From assembly GCA_947476405.1 (NCBI GenBank), contig CANJQG010000052.1, positions 1-11,389 on the forward strand: 11,389 nucleotides of DNA, given 5' to 3'. Positions 1 through 6,483 of this stretch are shown here, piece by piece. This stretch comes from Thiotrichales bacterium (lineage in GTDB: Bacteria; Pseudomonadota; Gammaproteobacteria; Francisellales; CACEW01). Numbering within the stretch: the stretch's first letter is position 1; each line of letters starts with the position of its first letter. A program made the position numbers and the translations under genes. The notes under the pieces are model-generated. The model saw only the letters and a list, made by a program, of their open reading frames with translations. It ran no database searches and was not told the origin of the DNA.

Positions 1-1068
1 GTGAAACGCAGCGTTGAAATCGATGTTTTCGGTGAAATGAAAGATGCAACCCAACAAGAATTTGACCTTATCCAACAAGAACACGAAATCAGCAATAGAC
101 AGACTTACCCCGAACTTGTTGCAAAATTTAATCAAACGTGTGAGCAAGTGAATACTCAGCTTGTTAGCTTTTATAAGCATTACAAAAATGTTTCAGAGTA
201 TCTTGATCTTCAAATCAAAGGAGTAAAAAGCGACAGTCGCGAGCATACTCTCACTGACTTGATGCGCGAAAAATATAATCAATTCCTGAAAAAAATTAAG
301 CAAGAATATTGGGGGAAAGTGACTGAGTTGCCAGAGGTTAGAAAATACCTCACTTCGAAAGAAGTTGAGAAACTGGCTGCAAATAGCACCCTGTTTCACT
401 GCAAAGAATTTACGGTATCAAATATCCACCAATTCATCCTAAATCTTGTTAAAACATACCCTGAGCACATCAATCAAGCCATCACTGACCTGTTTGAAAT
501 GATGACCCGCCACGCCTTAAAAGATCAAAGTTGGCATTATGAAGAGTATAAAAACAGCATTCATTATTTTAACGCTTGGAAAACCAACAGCGGCTACAAA
601 ATTAATAAAAAGGTCATTATGCCTTTTTATCAAGATTATTATAGCCAAGACTGGGACAGAATCGGTTATAGCCAGGCTAAAATGCTCCGTGATATTGAAA
701 CAGTCATGCGCTACTTTAAGCCTTCCAGCTTTAGCAATCCTATCGATAAAGCGTGTGAAGAGGCTCTTAAAACCGGCCAAAATAGAAAAATCGAAACAGA
801 CTACTTTTTCATTTCGATATTTAAAAAAGGCACCATACACCTTGAATTTAAAGATGATGACTTGCTCAGACGCTTTAATATTGAGGCTTGCAAGATGAAA
901 AACTTCATTCCTAAAGAATATGCGGATAAAGACTATAGCGACCTGAACAGTGAAGAAAAGGAGATCGTTAATCAATTTGAAGGGAAAGAAACTTACAAGC
1001 TGATTAAAGACAATATCCGGCTGACTGGCAGTCAGAATATTTTAGCCCTTGAGCACAGGCTTGCTTAA
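1..1068 (+). CDS. DUF4942-type mobile-element protein
   Basis: This 355-residue soluble protein opens with GTG at the first base of the window, so the true start and its ribosome binding site may lie upstream. The C-terminal half carries the pattern I associate with the DUF4942 family of plasmids, phages and integrative elements: a W-x-x-N-S-G-Y-K-x-N-K-K stretch at residues 193-204, then a hydrophobic FFISIFKKG run and an HLEFKDDDLLRRFN motif at about 269-293. The N-terminal 130 residues are charged and helical, probably coiled coil. In some relatives DUF4942 is joined to a DNA methyltransferase, but no SAM-binding motif is visible here. The biochemical role of the domain is unknown. The neighbouring small unknown gene and excisionase-like gene support a mobile-element context. 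I am fairly sure of the family and cannot assign a function. Confidence 0.75.
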   Translation: MKRSVEIDVFGEMKDATQQEFDLIQQEHEISNRQTYPELVAKFNQTCEQVNTQLVSFYKHYKNVSEYLDLQIKGVKSDSREHTLTDLMREKYNQFLKKIKQEYWGKVTELPEVRKYLTSKEVEKLAANSTLFHCKEFTVSNIHQFILNLVKTYPEHINQAITDLFEMMTRHALKDQSWHYEEYKNSIHYFNAWKTNSGYKINKKVIMPFYQDYYSQDWDRIGYSQAKMLRDIETVMRYFKPSSFSNPIDKACEEALKTGQNRKIETDYFFISIFKKGTIHLEFKDDDLLRRFNIEACKMKNFIPKEYADKDYSDLNSEEKEIVNQFEGKETYKLIKDNIRLTGSQNILALEHRLA

Positions 1069-1075
1069 AAAAATC

Positions 1076-1103
1076 TGCAGCAGATTACTTCTGCTGCATT
1101 TCT
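1076..1103 (+). terminator. Hairpin after DUF4942 gene, possible weak terminator
   Basis: An 8-bp stem TGCAGCAG/CTGCTGCA (1076-1083 with 1091-1098) with a 7-nt loop begins 7 nt after the stop codon. It is followed by a short TTT run and preceded by seven A residues, so it could act weakly in both directions. The T run is short, so efficient termination is uncertain. It may instead separate the messages of the first gene and the small ORF that follows. Confidence 0.45.
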
Positions 1104-1132
1104 CGATTAACCACAACAAAAAGGAGCAAAAC

Positions 1133-1246
1133 ATGTACTTAGAAAAAATATTAGAGGATTTAAAAGTCATAGGCCAAACCCTCGAATAACTTGAGGGTAT
1201 ACAAGGCAACGAAACCTGGAAATGGCTAAAAAACGAAACAAGATAA
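1133..1246 (+). pseudogene. Split mini-ORF (18 + 18 codons) with in-frame stop
   Basis: A good AAGGAG ribosome binding site at 1121-1126 lies 6 nt before an ATG. The reading frame runs 18 codons (MYLEKILEDLKVIGQTLE), meets TAA at 1187-1189, then continues open for another 18 codons (LEGIQGNETWKWLKNETR) to a second TAA at 1244-1246. Both halves have protein-like composition, amphipathic with Leu, Glu and Lys, which suggests a 36-37 residue protein broken by one nonsense change. An 18-codon leader peptide is the alternative. The stop codon lies in the loop of a hairpin (stem 1178-1183 with 1193-1198). The terminal TAA adjoins the ribosome binding site of the next gene, so translation of the two could be coupled. 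I do not recognise the family. Confidence 0.4.
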
Positions 1247-1258
1247 GGATATCTTAAA

Positions 1259-1630
1259 ATGACTAAACACTTCTTAGACGCCAAGGCATGGCAAAAAATT
1301 GCGGTCTTTACTGTCCATAATAAAACTGAACGGGTCGGGGAGATATTCGTCACCCGCTCAGAGATCAAGAGCGGAGAAAATGCCGGATATATAAGGTTTA
1401 AAGCCCTTGTTCAGCTTTATGATTATACCAAACCAATGGCCACAAGAGTTCCACCCATTAAAGCTCAAGGGGCAGCCATTGGCGGCGGTTACGACATGCT
1501 GACAAGCAGTATAGGTAGTGCAATGCAAAAAACCATCCACGCAAAATATTTCAAGTCTGAAGCAGATGGAGGGGGTAGTCTTATTAGTGCCTTCAAAAAA
1601 ATCGGCTATAAACTTGATAGAATCATCTGA
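1259..1630 (+). CDS. Small unknown protein with GGGYDM motif
   Basis: This 123-residue protein starts with ATG preceded by AAGGA at 1245-1249. It is soluble and basic, with no signal peptide or membrane segment. A distinctive glycine stretch GAAIGGGYDM at residues 71-80 is followed by a helix-like TSSIGSAMQ. I recall a similar G-G-G-Y-D-x-x-S motif in small hypothetical proteins of plasmids and integrated elements, but I cannot name a function. A second glycine patch (DGGGS, about 103-107) precedes a short basic C-terminal helix. It lies in the same direction as the DUF4942 gene and a perfect hairpin begins 10 nt past its stop. It is probably an accessory gene of the same mobile element. Confidence 0.65.
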   Translation: MTKHFLDAKAWQKIAVFTVHNKTERVGEIFVTRSEIKSGENAGYIRFKALVQLYDYTKPMATRVPPIKAQGAAIGGGYDMLTSSIGSAMQKTIHAKYFKSEADGGGSLISAFKKIGYKLDRII

Positions 1631-1631
1631 A

Positions 1632-1675
1632 AATAAAAAAAGCATGCAGGAAGCCTGGCGTGCTTCCTGCATGCT
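1632..1675 (-). terminator. Perfect 14-bp hairpin with A/T tract, minus-strand terminator shape
   Basis: AGCATGCAGGAAGC (1641-1654) pairs perfectly with GCTTCCTGCATGCT (1662-1675) around a 7-nt loop. The A-rich tract lies on the left (1631-1640), so a canonical stem followed by U residues is formed only by transcripts running right to left. Yet the gene it abuts (ending at 1630) runs left to right, and I find no convincing minus-strand gene nearby to the right. On the plus strand it could still block exonucleases or stabilise the 3' end. An element-end inverted repeat is another option. Confidence 0.55.
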
Positions 1676-1984
1676 GGAATGCCCCGCGGCTTGACCTTGG
1701 ACAATTTAGACTATTGACATCATCGTTAAATAGTGTATAATTCACTCCATATGGTACAAAGAAAAAAACTAAATTTAAACTTTGAACCTTCAAGCAGCCA
1801 TGTTACCCCTTTAATCCAGTGGCGGATCTTTAAGACTAGGGGCTTCCATTGATTCAGCTATAAGCAAATCGCAAAATCTTTTTCAGCATATTGATCCACA
1901 GCGGATCTCATTTTTTTTGAAATCCCACCGCTGCATGATAAATACTGAAAAGTAATAAGCAACTAATAAGAAGAGGAACCAAAA
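1676..1984 (+). other. Gene-free stretch: promoter plus structured leader
   Basis: These 309 bases hold no convincing gene. A short ATG frame at 1750-1851 (33 codons) has no ribosome binding site and begins almost at the expected transcript start, so I do not call it. From about 1748 the stretch would be a 5' leader of roughly 240 nt. It contains an interrupted stem, CCCCT/AGGGG (1806-1810 with 1838-1842), which continues as TTAA/TTAA and TCC/GGA. A second region has CAGCGG (1899-1904) able to pair with CCGCTG (1928-1933) across a run of eight T residues. The octamer GCGGATCT occurs in both regions (1822-1829 and 1901-1908). No known riboswitch class is recognised. Confidence 0.4.
1714..1741 (+). 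promoter_or_regulatory. Consensus sigma70 promoter for excisionase-like gene
   Basis: TTGACA at 1714-1719 and TATAAT at 1736-1741 match both consensus hexamers exactly and are 16 bp apart. Transcription would begin near 1748, about 240 nt before the excisionase-like gene. An inverted repeat ACTATT/AATAGT (1710-1715 and 1729-1734) spans the -35 box and the spacer, a typical place for a repressor to bind. A promoter this strong in a mobile element would be expected to be repressed. Confidence 0.75.
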
Positions 1985-2281
1985 ATGAATACACCAATGC
2001 ACGCAAGTTCTGGCATGATGCACGACCTTATGACCAACCAGACTATTCTAACGCCAAAAAAACGCTGGGCTACTGTAAAAATGATGCCCACTATTTATCC
2101 TGGTGTTGTAACAGAATCTGGGTTGCGATGGATTATATTCAATGAATTCCACAATGGATTTCATGAATGTGTCCGTCGCATGGGCAGCAAGGTTTTAATT
2201 GACCTTGATGACTTTGAGAAATGGATTGATGCCTCAAAAAGACAACACTACACTGGACCGCGAGGCCCAAGTTGGAAATAA
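1985..2281 (+). CDS. Excisionase-like small DNA-binding protein
   Basis: This 98-residue basic protein has a GAGGA ribosome binding site 7 nt before its ATG. Residues about 43-86 (from VTESGLRWIIFNEFHNGF to FEKWIDASK) match the winged-helix pattern I associate with excisionase-like or AlpA-like proteins of plasmids and islands. That pattern is a helix containing L-R-W/x-x-I-F-N, then N-G-F, then an arginine-rich turn VRRMGSKVLID, then a final helix D-x-F-x-x-W-I. Such proteins bind element DNA to direct excision or to regulate integrase and neighbouring genes. The 40-residue Met-rich N-terminal extension is longer than usual. No integrase is in the window, so its partner would lie elsewhere. 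The gene has its own strong promoter and a sharp terminator and appears to be monocistronic. Another DNA-binding role is possible. Confidence 0.65.
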   Translation: MNTPMHASSGMMHDLMTNQTILTPKKRWATVKMMPTIYPGVVTESGLRWIIFNEFHNGFHECVRRMGSKVLIDLDDFEKWIDASKRQHYTGPRGPSWK

Positions 2282-2288
2282 TACAAAC

Positions 2289-2313
2289 CAAAGCCTCTTC
2301 GGAGGCTTTTTTA
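2289..2313 (+). terminator. UUCG-loop terminator, probably bidirectional
   Basis: AAGCCTC and GAGGCTT (2291-2297 with 2302-2308) close a C(UUCG)G tetraloop and are followed by six T residues (2307-2312). This is a textbook intrinsic terminator for the excisionase-like gene, 9 nt after its stop. It also lies about 22 nt past the end of the convergent copper-protein gene. The complement offers AAAGCC...GGCTTT with a weaker T tract, so it may serve both genes. Confidence 0.9.
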
Positions 2314-2334
2314 TTGCACCACTCTTTTAAGTGG

Positions 2335-2682
2335 CTACTGCGCTGTCTTACTGATTGGACTTCCTGACACAATCACCGTTCCGCTCATATCTGGATGGTA
2401 GCTGCATCCATAAGGATAAGAGCCTGCCTGATTAAATTGATGGCGATAGGTGGCCCCAGGAGCTAAATTACCAGAATCCCAACTGTGGCCTGTTGCTGTC
2501 ACCGTATGGGCTACGCTGTCCTTATTCGTCCAGGTTACTGTTTCTCCTGGTGCCACAGTGATACTTGCAGGCACATATTGATAATCCTGAATTGTGACAT
2601 TATGAGCAACCACTACTGCATTGACTGAAACCATGACCAGACAGGCTATAATGGAACTCATTACTTTTAAGATTTTTCTCAT
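2335..2682 (-). CDS. Secreted plastocyanin/amicyanin-like cupredoxin
   Basis: This 115-residue protein has a signal peptide: a basic MRKILK start, a hydrophobic core, and likely cleavage after Ala26 (VVA|HNVT). The mature domain is a type-1 blue-copper fold. Key stretches are VTIQDYQYVPASITVAPGETVTW, DSVAHT with ligand His59, and GCSYHPDM with Cys93, His96 and Met99, so the complete set of four ligands is present. Such proteins shuttle electrons or bind copper in the periplasm. The compact size and the C-x2-H-x2-M spacing resemble the amicyanin/plastocyanin group. The ATG follows a CGGAGA ribosome binding site (2687-2692) by 4 nt. It is divergent from the hydrolase-transporter operon, and no copper-pump gene is adjacent, so its redox partner is unknown. 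The fold is secure; the specific role is not. Confidence 0.9.
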   Translation of the reverse strand: MRKILKVMSSIIACLVMVSVNAVVVAHNVTIQDYQYVPASITVAPGETVTWTNKDSVAHTVTATGHSWDSGNLAPGATYRHQFNQAGSYPYGCSYHPDMSGTVIVSGSPISKTAQ

Positions 2683-2775
2683 AGCGTCTCCGATACATTA
2701 ATTTAGATTGAAAACTTATTGTACAGATTATCAGACTTTGCTAAGATAACAAAATCAATCATACAGGAAAATAAC

Positions 2776-3570
2776 ATGCCTCACATTCGCCTCAATAGTA
2801 CTGAATTTTACTATGAACTAAGCGGCAAAGGCCATCCACTGGTTTTCGTCACAGGCTATGCGGCGGATCATTTTTTCTGGTCTCCCATTTTGGCTGAATT
2901 GGAAAAGCATTTCCAAGTGCTCGTTTTTGATCACCGAGGAGTGGGTCAAACTCGCGACCAGGAGAGCCACCCCCTGACTGCGCAAATCATGGCAGAAGAT
3001 GTGTTGGGCCTCATAAAGGCATTAGGCTTAAAAAAACCGCATATTGTCGGCCAATCCATGGGCGGCACCATTGTGCAACACTTGGCAGCCCATCATCCTG
3101 ATACCATCAGCAAACTAGCTATTTTGAATTCCACATTAAAATGGCGCAAAGCCATGTTACTTGGCCTTCAGTCCATGTTGAATGTCATGCGTGATGGCTG
3201 CCCTTTTGATACTTTTTTTGACCTCAATTTATCCTGGGTATACGGCGAAGCGTTTTTGCAGAATCAAACCAAAGTCGCGTTTCTGAAAAACTTATTTCTG
3301 AACAACTCTAATCCACCGACCCTGCCTAGTTTAGAACGTCAGTATCATACCCTGACAGCGTTTGATGGCCGCCCCACTCTTGCCAAAATTAAAGCGCCTA
3401 CTCTCGTTGTATCTGGCTTGGAGGATATTATTAGCCTACCGTACGAATCGCGTGAAATTGCGGAGGGTATTCCTGGATCCAAACTGGTTGAACTATTTTG
3501 CGGGCATGGCATTACTGCTGAGATGCCAGAGGAATTGGCTCAAGTTCTCAAAGAATTTTTACTGGAATAG
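2776..3570 (+). CDS. Alpha/beta hydrolase
   Basis: I chose the ATG at 2776, 7 nt after an ACAGGA ribosome binding site. An upstream TTG at 2719 in the same frame has no good site. The 264-residue protein is a complete alpha/beta hydrolase: the strand and oxyanion segment PLVFVTGYAAD (21-31), FDHRGVGQT (51-59), the nucleophile elbow GQSMGG with Ser94, the acid in SGLEDII (Asp217), and the histidine in CGHG (His244). All triad residues are in place. It resembles the esterase/peroxidase-like (3-oxoadipate enol-lactonase) branch, but the substrate cannot be read from sequence. A cytoplasmic location is likely since no signal peptide is seen. The transporter gene starts 16 nt after the stop, indicating one operon and perhaps hydrolysis and export or import of related compounds. 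Confidence 0.9.
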   Translation: MPHIRLNSTEFYYELSGKGHPLVFVTGYAADHFFWSPILAELEKHFQVLVFDHRGVGQTRDQESHPLTAQIMAEDVLGLIKALGLKKPHIVGQSMGGTIVQHLAAHHPDTISKLAILNSTLKWRKAMLLGLQSMLNVMRDGCPFDTFFDLNLSWVYGEAFLQNQTKVAFLKNLFLNNSNPPTLPSLERQYHTLTAFDGRPTLAKIKAPTLVVSGLEDIISLPYESREIAEGIPGSKLVELFCGHGITAEMPEELAQVLKEFLLE

Positions 3571-3586
3571 CGGGTCAAAGGATTGC

Positions 3587-4789
3587 ATGTACTATTTCAG
3601 GCTCTACATCAAAAATTTTTCAGGCTTTTCATTTAAAATATGGATGATTATGGCTGCAGTTTTTGCGAATGCCGCAGGGACAATCGCCACTATCTTTATC
3701 TCTCTTTACCTCGCCACAAAACTCCATTTTGGAATAGCTCAAATTGGGACCATCATGACTGGTTTTGGTGTAGGCTCTTTTATCTGTTCTTATCTGGGGG
3801 GATTTTTAAGTGACCATCTTTCACCCCTCAAAATTTCAATTACCGTGCTTTGCATCAATGCAATCACTTGGTTATTTTTGCCACTGACAAACAGCTTTAT
3901 TTGGTTGCTGGTGATTACCACCATCATGGGAGGCGCTAACGCCGCTTTTGCACCCGCAATCCGAACTGCACTTATGTCATTATGCGAGCGCACAGATCAG
4001 GCACGAGTCAGCGGTTTACGCTACACCATGGCGAATATGGGCGCTGGAGCAGGTGTTTTTATCGATGGACTGATTGCCATGAAAAGCTATTTCCTCTTAT
4101 TCCTCGCCAACAGTTTAGCTATTTTTGCAGCCGCCGGACTGCTCATTCTATTTTTAAACAAGGGTTATGCAAAAGGTCTCCCCCAGCCACAGCAGAAACC
4201 GCAAGAACATTTTGATCAAAGCATTTTTCATGATTCTGTCCTGATGATCTTGCTGGCGGCTTTACTCTTAATTGGACTTGTTTTTGCACAGCTAAAAACC
4301 AGCTACCCCATTTATCTGCACCACAATTATGGCGTAAGCCCTCTTGAATTTAGCTATTTATTTTTACTCAGCACCCTTTTGATTGTGGCTGTACAAATGC
4401 CTTTGTTAACCTATTTACACAAGTTCAACGCAAATTATACTGCAGGAGTCGGCGCCTTGTTTTTAGGATTAGGATTCGCCCTCTTGCCATTGAGTGTTTC
4501 GTATAGCATGGCTATTTTTTCCTGTGTGCTGTGGACGCTGGGTGAGATCTTATTTTTTTCTACAGTTCAGGTCTTGGTATATGAACGGGCCAAAGAACAT
4601 AATCGAGGGCACTATATGGGCGTGTATCAGGCGGTCTATACCTTTGCATTGATGCTTGGGCCGATAGGAGGCAGTACTGTTTATGGATATCTCCACGGGG
4701 ATATCCTCTGGTATGGCTGTGGTGCTTTGGGCGTTATTGCTTTAGCCTTTTGTTATTACTGCGGCATGAAACTAGAAAACAAAAAATAA
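3587..4789 (+). CDS. Major facilitator superfamily transporter
   Basis: I chose the ATG at 3587, which follows AAAGGA (3577-3582) by 4 nt and lies 16 nt after the hydrolase stop. The frame is open further upstream inside the hydrolase gene but has no membrane-protein character there. The 400-residue protein has about twelve hydrophobic segments with a charged central loop at about 192-215. A motif-A-like segment GGFLSDHLSP (71-80) follows TM2, and RVSGLRYTMANMGAGAG (140-156) fits TM5, as in the DHA1 multidrug/solute efflux group. It sits in the inner membrane and is a proton-coupled exporter by family analogy. The substrate is unknown. Pairing with a hydrolase suggests a small organic molecule. 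The 3' end overlaps the convergent membrane-protein gene by 34 bp, leaving no room for a terminator between them. Confidence 0.88.
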   Translation: MYYFRLYIKNFSGFSFKIWMIMAAVFANAAGTIATIFISLYLATKLHFGIAQIGTIMTGFGVGSFICSYLGGFLSDHLSPLKISITVLCINAITWLFLPLTNSFIWLLVITTIMGGANAAFAPAIRTALMSLCERTDQARVSGLRYTMANMGAGAGVFIDGLIAMKSYFLLFLANSLAIFAAAGLLILFLNKGYAKGLPQPQQKPQEHFDQSIFHDSVLMILLAALLLIGLVFAQLKTSYPIYLHHNYGVSPLEFSYLFLLSTLLIVAVQMPLLTYLHKFNANYTAGVGALFLGLGFALLPLSVSYSMAIFSCVLWTLGEILFFSTVQVLVYERAKEHNRGHYMGVYQAVYTFALMLGPIGGSTVYGYLHGDILWYGCGALGVIALAFCYYCGMKLENKK

Positions 4790-5223
4790 ACTGAAATTAA
4801 TAAACAAACCCAAACTTGCAGATGCAATAAAACATGCAAAGTATTTGGAACAACATGATCACCCCGCTCCGGCAAAAAGTGATGCGTTTGTTTAAACTTT
4901 TGAAAGCTGTCTTTGTGTTGCGTTGAACTTCCAAAAAAATAAGGAATCCACCAGCTGAAAATGGTTCCAATGCTGATCCCTAAATAGAAGCAAACAATCG
5001 TAGTTAAAGCAGATTGCGGCATGCTGGTATGAATATATTTTAGCGTTAACCATAATGGAATGAGCACAGTGATTCCATTGATGATCGAGCCTTTTAGGCG
5101 CCCCCAACTGCCATCTACTTTTTTCAAGGCTGCTGTATTATTGAAGGGAGGAACAGGAATCCAGTCGTGAAACAGCATAAAAAAGAGCAATAAAAATTGC
5201 AAAAACACAAAAAACATCATCAT
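4756..5223 (-). CDS. Small four-helix membrane protein
   Basis: This 155-residue protein has about four membrane helices (roughly 3-20, 44-63, 71-92 and 128-150). A conserved-looking hydrophilic stretch, HHFLPERGDHVVPNTLH (114-130), lies before the last helix. I do not recognise a named family, although the R-G-D-x-x-x-P-N-T-x-H pattern looks like that of an uncharacterised membrane family. The start ATG overlaps the stop codon of the upstream methyltransferase gene (ATGA at 5220-5223), so the two are translationally coupled. Two further in-frame ATGs follow at once, so the true start could be one or two codons later. The 3' end overlaps the transporter gene by 34 bp on the opposite strand. 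Function cannot be assigned. Confidence 0.7.
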   Translation of the reverse strand: MMMFFVFLQFLLLFFMLFHDWIPVPPFNNTAALKKVDGSWGRLKGSIINGITVLIPLWLTLKYIHTSMPQSALTTIVCFYLGISIGTIFSWWIPYFFGSSTQHKDSFQKFKQTHHFLPERGDHVVPNTLHVLLHLQVWVCLLISVYFLFSSFMPQ

Positions 5224-6008
5224 GGTTTAAACGCCCCTATCGCTACAAAACATCGATGCCAAATTTGTAGTGGTTCTCCCGGAAATCGCTCTTGTAGACC
5301 TTTTGCATGTTCAAGATCAAAACGCTCAACATCTTCAGGGGATAACCTCGCACCAATCCAATTGGAAGCCCGAATTCTCCCACGCCAGGCTTCATGACTA
5401 TAAAAGTCCGCATGATCAAAGCTAAAGGTCTCAATATGCTGAAAGCCTTCCCGCTGCATGGCGAGCGCACGCTCTGGATAAAAACCGGTGGAAAATCCAG
5501 GTCGCATATCGGGTGCATAACGCTGCATCACTGTTTCAGAAAGCGCAGGCACGCTTCCTGGCAATGACAGCCAATCATAATGCGCAATCACTAAACGCCC
5601 ATTGGGTTTTAGCAGGCGCTTAATTTCCTGCATCGCCAAAGCCTCATCAAACCAATGCCAACACTGTCCTGCCGTAATAACATCAAAAGAGTGATCTGGA
5701 AGCCCTGTTATTTCTGCCTTTGCGTTGACATACTGAATCTGAACTCCTGCCTCTTGATCTCTTTCTTTAGCCTGCATGATCAAATTCATTGAAGGATCTA
5801 AAGCGGTAACCGCTGCACCTCTTAATGCTAAGCCTCGCGCTACAGTACCTGTTCCCGTACCCAGATCTAAAATAGCCTGATTCGGTTGGCCAATTCCAAA
5901 AGCTTTCAAACGTCTAAAAAATTCTGCAGGAAACCCTTGGCGATGCCGGCTGTAATCTTGAGCTGTTTTGCCAAAATCGATTTGATCATTAGATGAATAA
6001 GTGGACAT
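5220..6008 (-). CDS. Class I SAM-dependent methyltransferase (UbiE/Methyltransf_11 type)
   Basis: This 262-residue protein starts with ATG 6 nt after CAGGAG (6015-6020). The Rossmann methyltransferase motifs are clear: motif I ILDLGTGTG at 46-54, the acidic residue ending strand 2 in VTALDPS (Asp71), and the motif around FDVITAGQCWHWFD (108-121). The last of these is the W-H-W-F/D pattern common in small-molecule methyltransferases. LKPNGRLVIAHYD (133-145) is the usual post-core strand. The Trp-rich C-terminal region (SNWIGARLSPED) is typical of UbiE-like SAM methyltransferases of unknown substrate. It is the middle gene of a three-gene operon with the Ala/Pro-tailed hypothetical protein upstream and the membrane protein downstream. 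It shares no special sequence with the Tam-like enzyme 1.3 kb away beyond the common fold. Confidence 0.88.
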   Translation of the reverse strand: MSTYSSNDQIDFGKTAQDYSRHRQGFPAEFFRRLKAFGIGQPNQAILDLGTGTGTVARGLALRGAAVTALDPSMNLIMQAKERDQEAGVQIQYVNAKAEITGLPDHSFDVITAGQCWHWFDEALAMQEIKRLLKPNGRLVIAHYDWLSLPGSVPALSETVMQRYAPDMRPGFSTGFYPERALAMQREGFQHIETFSFDHADFYSHEAWRGRIRASNWIGARLSPEDVERFDLEHAKGLQERFPGEPLQIWHRCFVAIGAFKP

Positions 6009-6043
6009 TTTCTTCTCCTGTAAATGGTTGGATCTTTACAAAA

Positions 6044-6448
6044 TTAGGCTGCTGGAGCCGCACAGGTAGAGCTATCCACGGTAGTATCCCAATCTGGGGA
6101 GGCCTCGCTTGCTGGCGCAGCAGGAGCAGCGGTCTGATGATAGGCTTCAGCAAAATTGAAATGATGATCAAACCAAGGGGTAGCCAATAGATTAGAAAAA
6201 GCATTAATCTGGCGAGACCTTTCTGCCCCTTCCGCCTGCAATTGCGCCAACATCTGTGTTACCGCTGAATTGTCTGCAACGAAAGGCACAGACAGTGATG
6301 AAAAACTGATAGGCTGAAATAAATTAGGTGGCACTTCAAGCACTGGCATTTGTATTCTAGAAAAATAATCTAGTGGTAAAGCAGTCAGTTCTATAAACCT
6401 CTCACTTCCATCCCTACTCATAAGGGCACTCATCTCACCTCTTGTCAT
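6044..6448 (-). CDS. Hypothetical protein with Ala/Pro-rich tail
   Basis: I chose the ATG at 6448, which has GGTGAGG about 8 nt upstream. A GTG at 6457 is in frame but overlaps that site. The 134-residue protein has no signal peptide or membrane helix. A central part (about 60-105) is predicted helical, with MLAQLQAEGAERSRQINAF. The last 28 residues are low complexity (AAPAAPASEASPDWD..., ending CAAPAA). No family is recognised. It has its own near-consensus promoter and lies 35 nt upstream of the methyltransferase gene, so it leads a three-gene operon. The acidic, Ala-rich tail could be a secretion or interaction tail, but that is speculation. Confidence 0.6.
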   Translation of the reverse strand: MTRGEMSALMSRDGSERFIELTALPLDYFSRIQMPVLEVPPNLFQPISFSSLSVPFVADNSAVTQMLAQLQAEGAERSRQINAFSNLLATPWFDHHFNFAEAYHQTAAPAAPASEASPDWDTTVDSSTCAAPAA

Positions 6449-6483
6449 TAAAAACACCTCACCTTCACCACTATTGAGCTTTT

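Noticed and set aside
517..975. 152-codon minus-strand frame inside the DUF4942 gene
   Set aside because: It is antisense to a gene with a clear family pattern, and its hydrophobic composition is what the complement of Lys/Glu-rich coding DNA gives.
1021..1035. 6-bp hairpin CTGACT/AGTCAG
   Set aside because: It lies inside the DUF4942 coding sequence with no sign of a regulatory role.
1358..1672. 104-codon minus-strand frame opposite the GGGYDM protein
   Set aside because: It begins inside the better-supported plus-strand gene and has no start signal or domain; its start is in the hairpin.
1750..1851. 33-codon plus-strand frame just after the strong promoter
   Set aside because: It has no ribosome binding site, begins at the expected transcript start and shows no recognisable protein pattern; kept only as leader sequence.
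2719..2775. Upstream TTG start for the first hydrolase
   Set aside because: It adds 19 residues not typical of the family and lacks a ribosome binding site, whereas the ATG at 2776 has one.
3362..3586. N-terminal extension of the transporter frame inside the hydrolase gene
   Set aside because: The residues do not look like a transporter start, and the ATG at 3587 has a ribosome binding site and ordinary operon spacing.
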